A stretch of DNA of 64,000 nucleotides from Varroa destructor (Eukaryota; Arthropoda; Arachnida; Mesostigmata; Varroidae), in the NCBI RefSeq assembly GCF_002443255.2, contig NW_019211456.1, forward strand, positions 36,897,042 to 36,961,041. Direction: 5' to 3'. The notes under the pieces were generated by a model, which worked only from the letters and a program-made list of their open reading frames with translations, had not been told where the DNA came from and did not search any database. The position numbers and the translations under genes are program-made. Every line of letters starts with the position of its first letter. Position 1 is the first letter of the stretch. Of the stretch, positions 36,231 through 48,688 are shown piece after piece.

Positions 36231-37754
36231 GGCTCGTATCGTATACTATTTTTCTAGTTTCAACATAAATGCCTCACAATAGGCCGAATAAACCAGCTGT
36301 TTTATGTCGATTTCTACCACTTGAGTTCAATAAGGAAGAAATCAACGTCAGAAAGGTTGCTGTCCTGGAAACAGATTACAGACCTTCCGACGTTTGCAGT
36401 GCGTCATCGCAGCTCCTACGTCCACTGGTACCGACAATGCAAGAATTACTATTAGTAAATTATTTATTTATTATTAAGTAAATTATTTATTATTATTATT
36501 ATATGACAGCGAACGCAATATATTCTACCATTATCAGTCTATGTTTGTATAATAGAATACAACGCTTGTCTTTCTCATATGATATATGCGTATAAGTTCT
36601 CGCTTGACTACAAAATTCGGTAACAACAGGCAATACCAAGCAGCAGCAGTAACATTCATCGACGATGGATTCGCTGGTCGCGACCAGCGATCGTTCAATT
36701 TACTATCTATTAGGGTCCCTGGCGTCGGCAGAGCGGTAAAATATCGGCACAGCCAACAAGTCAACATACTCGCGCAGAGACACACATGGATACTTTAGCC
36801 TACACACCGACGGCCTGATAGGTACCCAACAGTCGCTGAACAGTTCGCCGGATCGTGCGCGTTTTGGCTACTGTTATCTCTCCATATACTTTGAGAGGCT
36901 GCAATGACAAAATATCGAAAATGCGGTTACCGCCGCCGCGTCATTGTCGTCATCGGCATCGACGACGACGACGACGACTTCGTTTGCTTTTTTCCTCTTA
37001 TTTTTATGCCCACTCCAAGGTCGAGCGAAGCATCGGTATCGAAATGGCCCCAGGAAAATGTCTCTGTCGGGACTGATGCTGTGCGACGAGCACCGAAGCC
37101 GTCATTACCGTGGCTCTCTCCACCAACGCCGCTGTTGTCGTACCGATGAGCGGCAAACAACTTCGCCGTCAGGCGTCGCGCGAGACCGAGTGCGCACCAC
37201 TCATACCTGGACAATATCAACACAGTGATCCGACGACAGGCGTTTGGTGTGGAACTGTCACACCGACAATGAGAGGGCTACATGGAATGACAGAGGGACG
37301 TAGCTGGATTAGACGTCTGACGAAATGTTGCGAGACGCAACCGGGAGTGTCCCTCAGGACGAAAAATAAAGCCAGCCAGCCAGCCAACCATTTGCACTTC
37401 TAACTTCAGGAAGACCTTTCAGGTAGTGGACGCCGATCTAGTCTTTCTTGATCCTGTTGGCAGCAGTGTTTTTCGGAGGGTTGCCCGATGTAGTGTCTAT
37501 TGCGTTTCAGCCTTCCTTCGTTTTTACATCCGCGTTCGCAAATGCGAGCTATGGCTGGCTATACGCGGTCGTCCACAAAGACATAACAGAGGTCGAACGT
37601 AAGAAGATACCGCTGGTTCTGCGCAGATTTCTTGATGATACTGGTAACTGCGCCCCGGTGACAAAATCCGGAATCTCAACGTTTTACTGCTACACAGAAG
37701 ATTAGCGGAAAGTAAAAGATCCGGACGAAGAGTAACACACAATCGACGTAAGTG

Positions 37755-37777
37755 AAAAAAAAAAAAAAAAAAAAAAA
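37755..37777 (+). repeat. Poly-A tract, 23 bases
   Basis: A pure A run. No retroelement body or flanking duplication is recognisable to its left. Confidence 0.9.
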
Positions 37778-39563
37778 CTATGTTACAGTTAAGGTAAATA
37801 GTCAGAGCGTCTGCCCGTTCGGCAAATAGCGGTGCTGATGAGCTACTGTCATTTTCACAGTAGCTATATATACATATATGTATGTGTTCCGGAAAATAGC
37901 AGTCATGTGACCGTGGCGTACTGCACTAGATAATTAACGCCTAAAATTATACGTAGATGTCAAACTGAAATGAAGCGTCGATGGTTGCCCAAGCATTCAA
38001 CCGATTAAATAATATGATACTTTGTTAATATCTAATATCTTCTTATTATATTTAAAATCAAGCAAAGGTAAAGACGACGAAATCGTTAGAGTGTATGTGT
38101 GTATACCAGTTTGTCTACCTCATTAGCTTTGAAGTACTAAATTAAGAAAAACGATTAATAATGTACATATTACTTCAGTCGATATAGGCGTTCGTCGATT
38201 CACTTAATAAATCTTTGTGATCCGCAGAGTCTTACATCACGATTGAATTGACCTTGATACTACTTAATCTGCTAATTAATGTTATTTCGGTTCGTTGTAG
38301 GCAATGGAGATAACTATTTTTTTGTAGAATAAGAAAATGGCTTTGCCTTTTAAATTTTCAACAAGGCTCTTGCATGGATCTAAATCTATGTTTGCTTCGT
38401 GTTTCGTTAGGAATTAGGCCATTGCAGCAAACTCTGTGTTCTTCGAATTTACGCTCATATCTAAAAGATGTATCATCATATCGACTCTGTTTACGAATCC
38501 GATACTGCACGGATAAATACACATTATCGTGAACATACCCTAGGTCAGATACGAGTTATACCGCTTGCCGCCATCGTATATTTAGATTTCATCGGATTCT
38601 CAGCGAACGAAGCTAGACGAACCAAACAACAGCATCACGTCACCAATTGTTTGGCTGTGGCGATTTGGCTTTAAGTGCCTGTAAAAAGGCCACACTGCGA
38701 CCTTCTGCGAAGCGTTTCCGTGACCACATTATAATGCCGGGTCGCCACACTGATCAGAAGGGTTCGGTCTCTTCGGAACTTCAAAAATCACCCAGCGCTG
38801 TCCATGTAGATATAGAAACGATAGTCCGTACAGACAGACAGGCAGGCAGGCCAACGAGGTTCCAGATCATCTCCACCGTATACTATACGTCTCCCATTCG
38901 CTATCTTACTTAATTTTGTGCGTATTATGATGATGTTACGTGTATCCAACCAAACCCCCTGATTATTGGTCCTTCTCACGGGTAGGTCGCAGGTTGAATT
39001 CGGTCTTCGGAACCGAGTCGCCGAATCAGATGCCACTTTGTCGTTCTGTGCTGTCCCGCCTGGCAGAAAATAATACTTTTTGGTACTTTCGGGAGGTGGC
39101 CACTTCTTTAACCCATTCGGGCCCATTACGCTGACAAGCGCCGTAGTTCGGGGAAGAACCGACATTAGCGCGCCGACAGAAAGAACAAATTTTGGGCTAG
39201 CGAAACTTAGCCGCGGGCGACAAGGCGACAAACAAGTTCTGCCGTGTGCTTATATATCCATGTTGTACCCGAAGAAGTTAGACAGGCAAAAAGCGGCGAC
39301 CGACGTCGCACATCATCCAACGTTCGAGACAGGTGTCTGTGAGTGTGGGACCTTGGCGGTTAGCTCAATAACAACAACAGCCCTTAACTTACCATTGCTG
39401 GTCGCGTAACTTTTCAACGCGGTACCGCCTGAAAGTTTTTACATAGATGAACCTGCAGCAGCAGCCGTAACTATAGCCGCACTAGCAACGGCAGTAGCTC
39501 AGAAAGATTACGATGACCAATTTGGAGACTTCGATTGCGGTCGATAATGGTGGTGACGATCCA

Positions 39564-39564
<1 letters not shown>

Positions 39565-39597
<33 letters not shown>
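39565..39597 (+). repeat. TGC/CTG trinucleotide repeat, 11 units
   Basis: An uninterrupted run giving poly-Leu in one frame of a 66-codon open frame. No domain surrounds it, so it is treated as non-coding. Confidence 0.9.
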
Positions 39598-39598
<1 letters not shown>

Positions 39599-39799
39599 GC
39601 TGTTTATATCTCTAAATTTCAACGAAGACGAGACGTTTTTACAGCTTACAGACGCTGCAACTGTAAAACAAGCGGATGGGTTATGTATACAACAAATATT
39701 TGATCAAGTTTAAGCATGCAACCATTGGCCAACAGTACGAAATAGAATTATGTACTGTCAAAATAGAAACGGTGCCCGATCAACGTAAAACGCATCATA

Positions 39800-39803
<4 letters not shown>

Positions 39804-39835
<32 letters not shown>
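39804..39835 (+). repeat. Poly-T tract, 32 bases
   Basis: The longest homopolymer in the window. On the minus strand it could be the tail of a retroposed copy, but no element body is recognised beside it. Confidence 0.9.
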
Positions 39836-39838
<3 letters not shown>

Positions 39839-42800
39839 GCTGCTAGCTAATAAATGCAAGTACTATTTTGCAACGACACTGTGTCGCGATTCCTTAGGCC
39901 GCGTTCGTGGTCGTCTTCGTGAGGCGCGCATTTTTCCTATTCTGTCCGCTGTAAGCCAACGAGTTCTGTTATGTCATGCGTCGGTCCTATACAAGCCTAC
40001 AAAACCTGTATACAATTCACATATAACAGTCAATGTACATGCCGGATAAATTGTATACTGCACCATCACACGAATCGAGTCTAGTGCTCAGCGATCCAAT
40101 GTAGCAGCTACCGATCCCAGCTTACCGGTACCAGTCAGTCAGTCTGCCTGCCTGCCTGCCTATCGATTTCGTAATTACAAATAGAAGACGATGACAACAA
40201 CGGCAGAAATTCCAACAGGGGCAGCAGTCATGACGGCGACAATACCTACAGAAGCGAAACCCGTCGACGCCCGCACAACGGCCAATCGCCACGGCAGAGG
40301 GCGCAGTTGTCGTAACACGCCATACCGCACAATACTGACTAGCGCAGTGTAGATGACGCGACCTTGGACGACGCGTGACTGAGAGGTCACTTTCATTGTG
40401 CACAAACCGCCAACAGCGGTCGCCACCGCTATCGTGGCTGTAAACATCACACGCCGATATATGCGACACTCGCAATGCTTGCTGAGTCAAACCCATTCAT
40501 CTGTCTATTTCTATTAAAGCATAGCTTAAGCAAGGCTGTCGCTATGCTACCTCGCGGACGCTCTGACATGGCTCTCTAGCTAATTTACGCTAGTAGTCGC
40601 CGCAGCTGGCAACAGCGGTAGCAACTACAATCGACCATAGTGTTAATAGCTAGAAGAAACAACTGTCCGACGCTATTGTAATAGCAATTCGTTGATCGAC
40701 CTGTTCGAACCCGTCGAACGTCGACAAGATGAATCTATAACTTAGGGATAATAAAAAAAAAAACAGATACAAGTAAGATAGAACGGCTGCTTCTGGAGTC
40801 TACAGTCCGAGGAAGTCGCTAACTCGAACACAATATGTTGTATGAACACAATATGGGGGGAAATGGGGACGAAGGAAACCGAGCGAGAGAAAACGTATCC
40901 AAGAAGGAAAACTATTGGAGTCGAGGTAGAATAACGGTCCAGTGTTTAACGATACTGAGACGTTAAGCATTCTGTTTTCTCATTTATGATATTGTATGGG
41001 GCAGGAGTGAGCAGCAACTGGGACATGATCAACGATTAGCTTGATATGTAGGTCGCTGTTGATAGTAATACTGGAGGATGAGCCAAGTAGAGTCAATGAA
41101 ACTTGGGGTACACCGAATGCTATAGGTATACAAGCAGATAGTGGGCTTAGCAGCAGAGAGGTTCGTGTGTCTAACGGCTTGTGTTCCCAACACTACGCAA
41201 GGGCCGGTCCTGCTACCATCTAGTTACTGGCCTATCCGACTATTGCCCGCCTCTCTCGTTAACTGTAGAGCAAAGAGCGGCAGAGCATGATCCGGCTGTT
41301 TTAAGTGGCTGATGTTATCCTCATCGTTCTCACGTTGTTGATGACGAAGTCATCATATGTGTCGGCCATTGCACCCTGTACGTCACTGGGTTCCTTTGGT
41401 TCGACTAGATAATGCAAAGCTCGTAAAGCAGTAAGCATGACATGGCAGGGTACAGGACAGCGGCCAGACAAGACACTGGTTAATGCGATTGATCATGCTA
41501 CGGAAACAGAATATTAAACACCTGGTGTAGTGATAATCCGTTGGACTCTAGTTAAACAGATACAACTTTCACATGTCTCAACCCGATTTTCCTCAATGGA
41601 GGCCAAGCAACTTTTAAGACGCCACCCTTTTTCTAATGACGTCATTGAAAAAGGTCCACGTATTTGATGAATACACACTCGCCGGAACAACTTATACGGG
41701 CAGAGAATGCGCGCGCTGTGTAACGTCTAACGTGATCTGGATGTAAAACTCGAAGCATTTCATTTGATATGCCAATGAACAATACTCACAAATTATATAA
41801 TAATATATCGATACGATAATTAGGCCGAACTTCTGAACTTAATTTATGAATCTAACAGTCGCACTAGATTGTGCGAACCTAGCACAGCAGGCCAAAATTA
41901 AATTACGGAAGACGAGAAATGCATCCTTCCCCCTTTATATACGTACATATTATGGCGAATATATCAGAGTTATTTGCCCATACGGTTGGGGTTCATTGTC
42001 TGAAATAAATCAAAGACAGCTACCCTATAGATAGATTCTATCATTTTCACGGAACAGACGTAACAACTTTATGGTTACCACAATCTCTGTTGAAAACCAA
42101 TCAAACAGAAGCAATATGACGTTAAAATGAGAAACAGAATTATACTTTTACAGCATGTATGTTACGTTCCTGTTTTGTCGCTAATTATCAAAACGAATCG
42201 TGCGCTGGAATCAGACTAACTTGTGCAACTTATGAAGTAGATGATGAGCTGGACCTCAAAGCTAATGAAGACGAGACTAAATAAGATGGGAAACGATTCG
42301 CTTGAAAATGCGTTAATTCAGAGAGATTAATAGTCGAATACGCTAGCAGCCATAGAAACTTCCTTGCCCTTCGCAACATGTCTATGCCGTCCGTCCTGAC
42401 CTACCAGTTCAGATCAGGTCTTCGGAGCACCGTCACTACTCTTAACCGATACCAAACCAGAGAAATATATACAGCCTCTTGTTATTCATGTTGCTATCAC
42501 TGACGCTCTGTTGGTATTACACTATCAGTCGGTAGACGTTCCATTCGTTCGTTCATGTGAAAGCCTTGGTTTAGTTCGGATGATTTTATTACATTATCTT
42601 TGCTGCGTTGGCTGTAATGCTTTACGCATCGTGTATGTGACCGACCAACAGACAGACCGTCTACGAACGTACTATTTGTGGATTTGGGTGTTTTGGGGAT
42701 TTGTATGGTTGAACGGTAGCATCCCCGGTCTAACTGATTTCAAACGCTACTATAACATTGTAACAATAATCTTCTTTTCTAATTATAGGAGTGGGGAATG

Positions 42801-43990
42801 TGCCGCGGTCAGCTGCTCAGCCAGCCTGCCAGTCAGTTAGGAAACGTTTCACAATAGAAATGCATATGAGTACACGTGGATATATAACCCAGAGAATCTA
42901 CCGGCCGGGTCGAAACCAGAGGCAACACCGCAGCTGTTGGGTCTGCTGAATCATTGAGGAGCCGTCAGCAGGGGTATTGACGTTATTATTGTATTATTGC
43001 GAGGACATGCCCACCCGATCATTCGCCTGCCCCCCCCCCCGCTCGCTTTCACTCCAAGTGAATCGATAATATTAATGATGGGTACAATTTTTAGTCTTTC
43101 TACTTCCACCGAACCAGATGGCATTCGATATGATGCTAGAGAAATTGTCTTGTATTCATATGTTGTTGGTGCTGATAGCAATATTTTTGTCTATGATGAA
43201 GATAGCACTCACGGTACGTATGTGTTTGTCTAAATACACATATGAGAAATACAACTATTGTTGTGTTTGTCCTATTGTCTTTCTTCAACTCGCTGCCCCA
43301 TCCAGCCTCGGCCGTTCGCCAGGACGAACCGTCACAGTTACCTTAAATAGTAACAGACAGGACCGATCAAGCAACTACTTAAACAATCAACCACTCGTAG
43401 CGAGCCGAAATCGTACGACTGTTCATGTTACACCGTTGACGATTGTGACGTTACAGGTCCAACGATCGGCGTTTATCACCAGCACAGCCGTAGCCGCAAC
43501 TATAGGACGACAACGACGCCGAAGACGACGAAAACGAACAGTGTGTGATATCTTCTCCCTATGCTGACGACGCAGAGCGCGGTAAATTGGTTCTTTTAAT
43601 TGGCATTCCCATCGCCATCGCCGGCGCCAGCGCCACCGCCACCGCCACCGCCATCGCAGGCAGCATCAACAACAAGATCGTCGTAGTCAACGGCCGCAGC
43701 GCCGCCACATTGCATTACGTCAGAACCATGCAGAGAGAGGAAGAGAGTTCTAGCATTACAACGGCCTGGACGTTTGTCTCATATCTTTTTCATCTTGATT
43801 TTTCTTTCCGTCTCCCCTCTCGTTGCGGCTTCGCTAATGTGCCACCGTTATGGCTTATACAATAACGCGTAAAGCTATCACACACTAAAGATACGTACTA
43901 CTTCGCTCAGCTGCCGCCGTTACCCTTGCATTATAGCTCATGGCTATGATACATCTTTCTTTCTGTTTTGTGCACTTTTGTTGAAGCACA
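39836..43990. other. Non-coding stretch left of the GGTC array
   Basis: No supported gene. It contains a CAGT-to-CTGC tetranucleotide run (40,131-40,161), GC-richer DNA at 40.2-40.7 kb, a poly-C run (43,030-43,040) and CCGCCA-type repeats (43,627-43,654) just before the large tetranucleotide array. Confidence 0.45.
40131..40161 (+). repeat. Compound CAGT/CTGC tetranucleotide repeat
   Basis: About three CAGT-type units pass into about four CTGC units. It is a compound microsatellite in non-coding DNA. Confidence 0.8.
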
Positions 43991-45116
43991 GCGGTCGGTC
44001 GGTCGGTCGGTCGGTCGGTCGGTCGGTCGGTCGGTCGGTCGGTCGGTCGGTCGGTCGGTCGGTCGGTCGGTCGGTCGGTCGGTCGGTCGGTCGGTCGGTC
44101 GGTCGGTCGGTCGGTCGGTCGGTCGGTCGGTCGGTCGGTCGGTCGGTCGGTCGGTCGGTCGGTCGGTCGGTCGGGTCGGTCGGTCGGTCGGTCGGTCGGT
44201 CGGTCGGTCGGTCGGTCGGTCGGTCGGTCGGTCGGTCGGTCGGTCGGTCGGTCGGTCGGTCGGTCGGTCGGTCGGTCGGTCGGTCGGTCGGTCGGTCGGT
44301 CGGTCGGTCGGTCGGTCGGTCGGTCGGTCGGTCGGTCGGTCGGTCGGTCGGTCGGTCGGTCGGTCGGTCGGTCGGTCGGTCGGTCGGTCGGTCGGTCGGT
44401 CGGTCGGTCGGTCGGTCGGTCGGTCGGTCGGTCGGTCGGTCGGTCGGTCGGTCGGTCGGTCGGTCGGTCGGTCGGTCGGTCGGTCGGTCGGTCGGTCGGT
44501 CGGTCGGTCGGTCGGTCGGTCGGTCGGTCGGTCGGTCGGTCGGTCGGTCGGTCGGTCGGTCGGTCGGTCGGTCGGTCGGTCGGTCGGTCGGTCGGTCGGT
44601 CGGTCGGTCGGTCGGTCGGTCGGTCGGTCGGTCGGTCGGTCGGTCGGTCGGTCGGTCGGTCGGTCGGTCGGTCGGTCGGTCGGTCGGTCGGTCGGTCGGG
44701 CGGTCGGTCGGTCGGTCGGTCGGTCGGTCGGTCGGTCGGTCGGTCGGTCGGTCGGTCGGTCGGTCGGTCGGTCGGTCGGTCGCGGTCGGTCGGTCGGTCG
44801 GTCGGTCGGTCGGTCGGTCGGTCGGTCGGTCGGTCGGTCGGTCGGTCGCGGTCGGTCGGTCGGTCGGTCGGTCGGTCGGTCGGTCGGTCGGTCGGTCGGT
44901 CGGTCGGTCGGTCGGTCGGTCGGTCGGTCGGTCGGTCGGTCGGTCGGTCGGTCGGTCGGTCGGTCGGTCGGTCGGTCGGTCGGTCGGTCGGTCGGTCGGT
45001 CGGTCGGTCGGTCGGTCGGTCGGTCGGTCGGTCCGTCGGTCGGTCGGTCGGTCGGTCGGTCGGTCGGTCGGTCGGTCGGTCGGTCGGTCGGTCGGTCGGT
45101 CGGTCGGTCGGTCGGT
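43991..45116 (+). repeat. 1.13-kb GGTC tetranucleotide array (about 281 units)
   Basis: A near-pure GGTC array with only five visible irregularities: an extra G near 44,175, T to G at 44,700, two identical CGCGG phase breaks at 44,781 and 44,847, and G to C at 45,034. Everything from 44,176 to 44,699 is perfect. Because four is not a multiple of three and no phase gives a stop, all six frames are open; plus frames read Ser-Val-Gly-Arg repeats and minus frames Pro-Thr-Asp-Arg repeats. These long frames are artefacts of the repeat, not genes. Each unit has one CpG and one GG, so the array is CpG-dense and could form two-layer G-quadruplexes. Confidence 0.95.
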
Positions 45117-47287
45117 GAATTTAGCACTTGCGCCTGCTTTTTTTCAGACACTTCGTTCTTCTTTGCCGGTATTGGCTGGCCTATTCGCGGCCAGGTGAGC
45201 CGAAAGTTGCCACAATAAGAAATAATGACGGAAATTACCACATCAATGGATTAAAGCGAATAATCAGTAGGCCGGTAAGGGATGACATGATGTCCTAACT
45301 AGCGAACTTTAAATTCAGTTGTCTTTGAACATATGCATGAGATTGTAGCGCTAATACAAAGAGAGATTCTTCACCACTAGTCAAGAGTTTGCCGCGCCGC
45401 AATAACTGATCCATGACTCGCTCTCACGGCAGAAACGGTGGCGGAACTGTTTCTGCTGCAAGAAACTAGAGCGGCTTCATTGTATTGAACAGAATATTTT
45501 GTCTTAGCAAGATACACGCGTCTATACTGTGACGAGATTGTCGATTTTCAGACATCTATTTAGAAGATGATAAAGAGATTGGCCAAACAAAATGTTAATT
45601 AATCAGCTAGTGAATTCCGTAATCATCCTTCTAGGGTACGTCGAACATAAGTCTGAACCAAAAATACTGGCCGGTCTTAGGGCGTTCAGGATATGTTAGA
45701 CCGAACTATCATGTATCAGACGACTTTCATACAGACAGTTAGGGTTCGTGTCTCATCATTTACAACAAGTGACGTTCGAACACATACCCAGTTTTCAAAG
45801 GGAACTCAAAGTAAAAGCTTCACTTAGGTAACGTACAGGTAAAGCACACTTACTCATTTGAAGCTACTTAGCATTGGCCAATTTTTATTTTTAGTGATTC
45901 CACGTCGCTTCCGGCGTCGTGATGGCAGACAGATAAATGACCACCCGCACATACGTTCGTAGCTCCGATGCCACGAACTTGTTTTCGATACTAGCGACTG
46001 ACAGTATCTAATTGAAGAATAGATCTATAGAAGAAGAATAAACCTGTATATTTTGTTAAACGTTTCTAGTTAGTATTCAGGCTGGTCCGCCAGAGTCGTA
46101 CGTAGCCACAGCGGTAAACGACTGGCTGCGAAATTAATAAGTACAATACAGAAAAACCAAGCTGTTGGCTTCGATTCAGAGTTTCAAGAGTAATAATCCG
46201 GCTCTTTTTTTCGCCAATTTTCTTACTCTCCGCATTTAAAGTTGGGTATAAAAAACTTTAATTTAGCCACACACGCACATACAGTTCTCTTCGAGCTTAT
46301 TAGTTATCATCTAGAGAATAGGCACTTTGTGTGATTACCGAGTGAACCAAAGGCTGGTCAGCTAAGATATCTCCAATTATACATATTGCTGCTCTGAAAG
46401 CAAAAAAAAAAGTCATAGTTTAGCAAATCATGCCAAATAGAAATCTTGCTTAGCAATGGTATATCTGAAGCAGGTCCTCTATCAAATACTCGTTTGCTGG
46501 TCACATTGGTGCCTGGCAAAATCAATAGCACCGCGTTCGTACAGTCGGTAACCATTAGGTCGTGGCTCCGTAGAAGAGAAGACAGGTAGATACAACATGA
46601 CGGTACATCACCAGAAAGCGGACCGTCAGACTTGACTCTCATCGATATCTGCTGTAGCCAATTACACGGCGGCGGGTGTTTAGTTTCAACTACGCGTATC
46701 CCTGTGATGATTAGGACAAGTACTGATGATTCAACCTAATTCGAAATAGTATCGACAGACTGCTGTCCGTCGTCCGCTGAACGTTGACGGCTGCTCGCGC
46801 CTGACTCCCGATTTTTGTCGCTGCCCACACCGAAGCGACAGAAGGGGAATAATGGAGAAAAGCTAACACCAGAAAATGCAGATTGACTGATTATCCACAG
46901 CCATCGTCGTATCGGTCGCTGGTCCTCTCAGACCGAACTCCTGGAACAGGACTGTGCTGGCTACATAAACGCAGGCTTGGAGAAAAGCAAGACTGCTGAC
47001 CTCGTGCCCGTCCTTGTTATGGTTGTAATCACAAGACACACGCTTACCGTAGACATATATACGCATATATGGATCCACATGCAGACCATACAACGCCTAA
47101 AGATATTAGAAAAAAGATACTGAAATCGGCAATTTCAAAATGGACTTACTTACGTATTTTACTTGTCGGTACTCATGATGGAAGTTGAACCTCATAGCAG
47201 ACGCAAACCGGCCTAGGTTAGTTCGGAGAGGATCATCTAGAGTAGGAGCTGAAGGCTGAAGCTTGTGTTCAGTTTATTCTATGCAGT

Positions 47288-47320
47288 TCGTTCGTTCGCT
47301 CACTCGCTCGCTCGCTCGCT
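47288..47320 (+). repeat. TTCG/CTCG tetranucleotide run
   Basis: Short imperfect CG-containing tetranucleotide units, about 2.2 kb right of the GGTC array but of a different unit sequence. Confidence 0.75.
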
Positions 47321-47530
47321 TTCTATCTTTGCTCCTCTTAATGTTCATTCTTCAGATATCGAAGTTGACGAGGCAGATGTCCGTCAAGGAAAGAACCTGT
47401 TGTGATCTCCGCAGTAGACACGATTACGTGAGCCGACCGGCTCTTGCAGAAGGGGCGGGTCGAAGCGATTTGGTCGACGGCCTGTTGCCTATCGTCCAAA
47501 TGCTCGAAGGGTGAGAACTACGAGGGCATC

Positions 47531-48034
47531 ATGCAAATGTTCAGTAAAGGTGACATTCTAACCTCGGATGCCACAGCGGCAACTGACTAGCCGGCTGACC
47601 AATTAGAATTTGTGCTGGCCTGGGTCATCGTCATCATGTTCACCTACGACACGGTAGTAATAGCAGCAGAGAATGTTGTATGTAGCAGTTATCTTGCTTA
47701 CTTTCTTAACGAAAAGCAAATTATAGCTTTGGTCTCTAAGTGGTCAGCAAGTGTTGGCCTGATCTGTTGCGAATGACGTCTGCTCGCACGCCTGCCTATC
47801 AGGTCAGGTATGTTCGAAATGTCGCGTGCATTTTCAGACTCGCATGCCAGCCAATTTTCCTCTACCCGCAGCTTACACTCCAACCTGTATATATATATAT
47901 ATATATCCAGTTCCAAATGTGGATTCTACATTTAGCTTAAGAAGCTTGGCGACAACACCTTGACGTTACAGATATGACCTAGCTCGGACCTCAAGCACAA
48001 CCGTCGAACATTTGGAATTTCACTAAATGCAAAT
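47531..48034 (+). promoter_or_regulatory. Pair of perfect POU octamers (ATGCAAAT)
   Basis: ATGCAAAT at 47,531-47,538 and 48,027-48,034, same strand, 496 bases apart. Further perfect octamers are at 13,252, 33,419-33,426 and 61,146-61,153. About two are expected by chance in 64 kb, so the excess is mild. Confidence 0.2.
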
Positions 48035-48688
48035 GTGTAGGTGCTTCGGAACATCTTTGTTCGTGTGTGAGTGTCTTTATTTGCGCGGATCTCCCTTGAC
48101 GCCGACGTGTACACGCAAAAAAAGTTATATATATATATATTAAAGGAAAATAAGAAGATAGAACTTAGAAGGTGAGCATCGACGAAAAAAAAGCCAGGGG
48201 AAAACGAGTGGAAGAAGAAGAGCTCATCGGCGGCGAAAAGATCTAGAGATGCGTGAAGATGTTCGTCAGCGATAACGCCGGATATCATGAAGATACTATC
48301 GAGCCGCGGCGTAACGCAGACAAGACATATACAGATAGACACGCACACGGAGATGTGGTCTTATGGTGTATATATATATATATATTGTACAAACATAGTC
48401 GATAGGTCCTTCGACTTATTCTTTGCTTGATCTCTTTCTCTTGCTTTTATATATATATATATGTATATAAGCAATAAAGGTGACCAGTCAAGCCCGACTA
48501 GCTGCTGGAAATGCAGTAGAAACAAACCGGGCCCCGGACACACGGCATTGCCAGCCAGCCAAGCAGCCGTAATAGTATCACTCGCTTCTTCACCTTCAGA
48601 AATCCTCCTACTTCGCACACCGTCTGAATCTCTACTATATCGGCTAGAACTGCCGTTGCTGCACTTAGCACTATATATATATATATAT
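47888..48688 (+). repeat. Cluster of five TA dinucleotide arrays
   Basis: TA runs at 47,888-47,906, 48,126-48,141, 48,369-48,385, 48,448-48,462 and 48,672-48,688, each 15-19 bases long, with unrelated sequence between them. Confidence 0.85.

Larger units (their letters stand above)
31501..39800. other. Non-coding stretch with several short repeats
   Basis: No supported gene. GC-richer triplet patches at about 31.7-32.9 kb and 36.9-37.4 kb; TA runs near 33,176, 34,392-34,411 and 35,134-35,151; a CA tract at 36,212-36,230; poly-A at 37,755-37,777; a TGC run at 39,565-39,597; and the second YY1/Pho-like 12-mer. Open frames here are at most about 120 codons without domains. Confidence 0.45.

Noticed and set aside
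37448..37705. 85-codon frame with a hydrophobic N-terminus resembling a signal peptide
   Set aside because: It is short, has no cysteine pattern or family match, and no visible splice partners. A secreted small protein cannot be excluded but is unsupported.
39804..39835. Poly-T as the tail of a minus-strand retrotransposon
   Set aside because: No reverse transcriptase, endonuclease or SINE-like body is seen beside it.
43931..45241. Very long open frames of 400+ codons over the GGTC array on both strands
   Set aside because: They are produced by a stop-free tetranucleotide repeat; all six frames are open and there is no domain.
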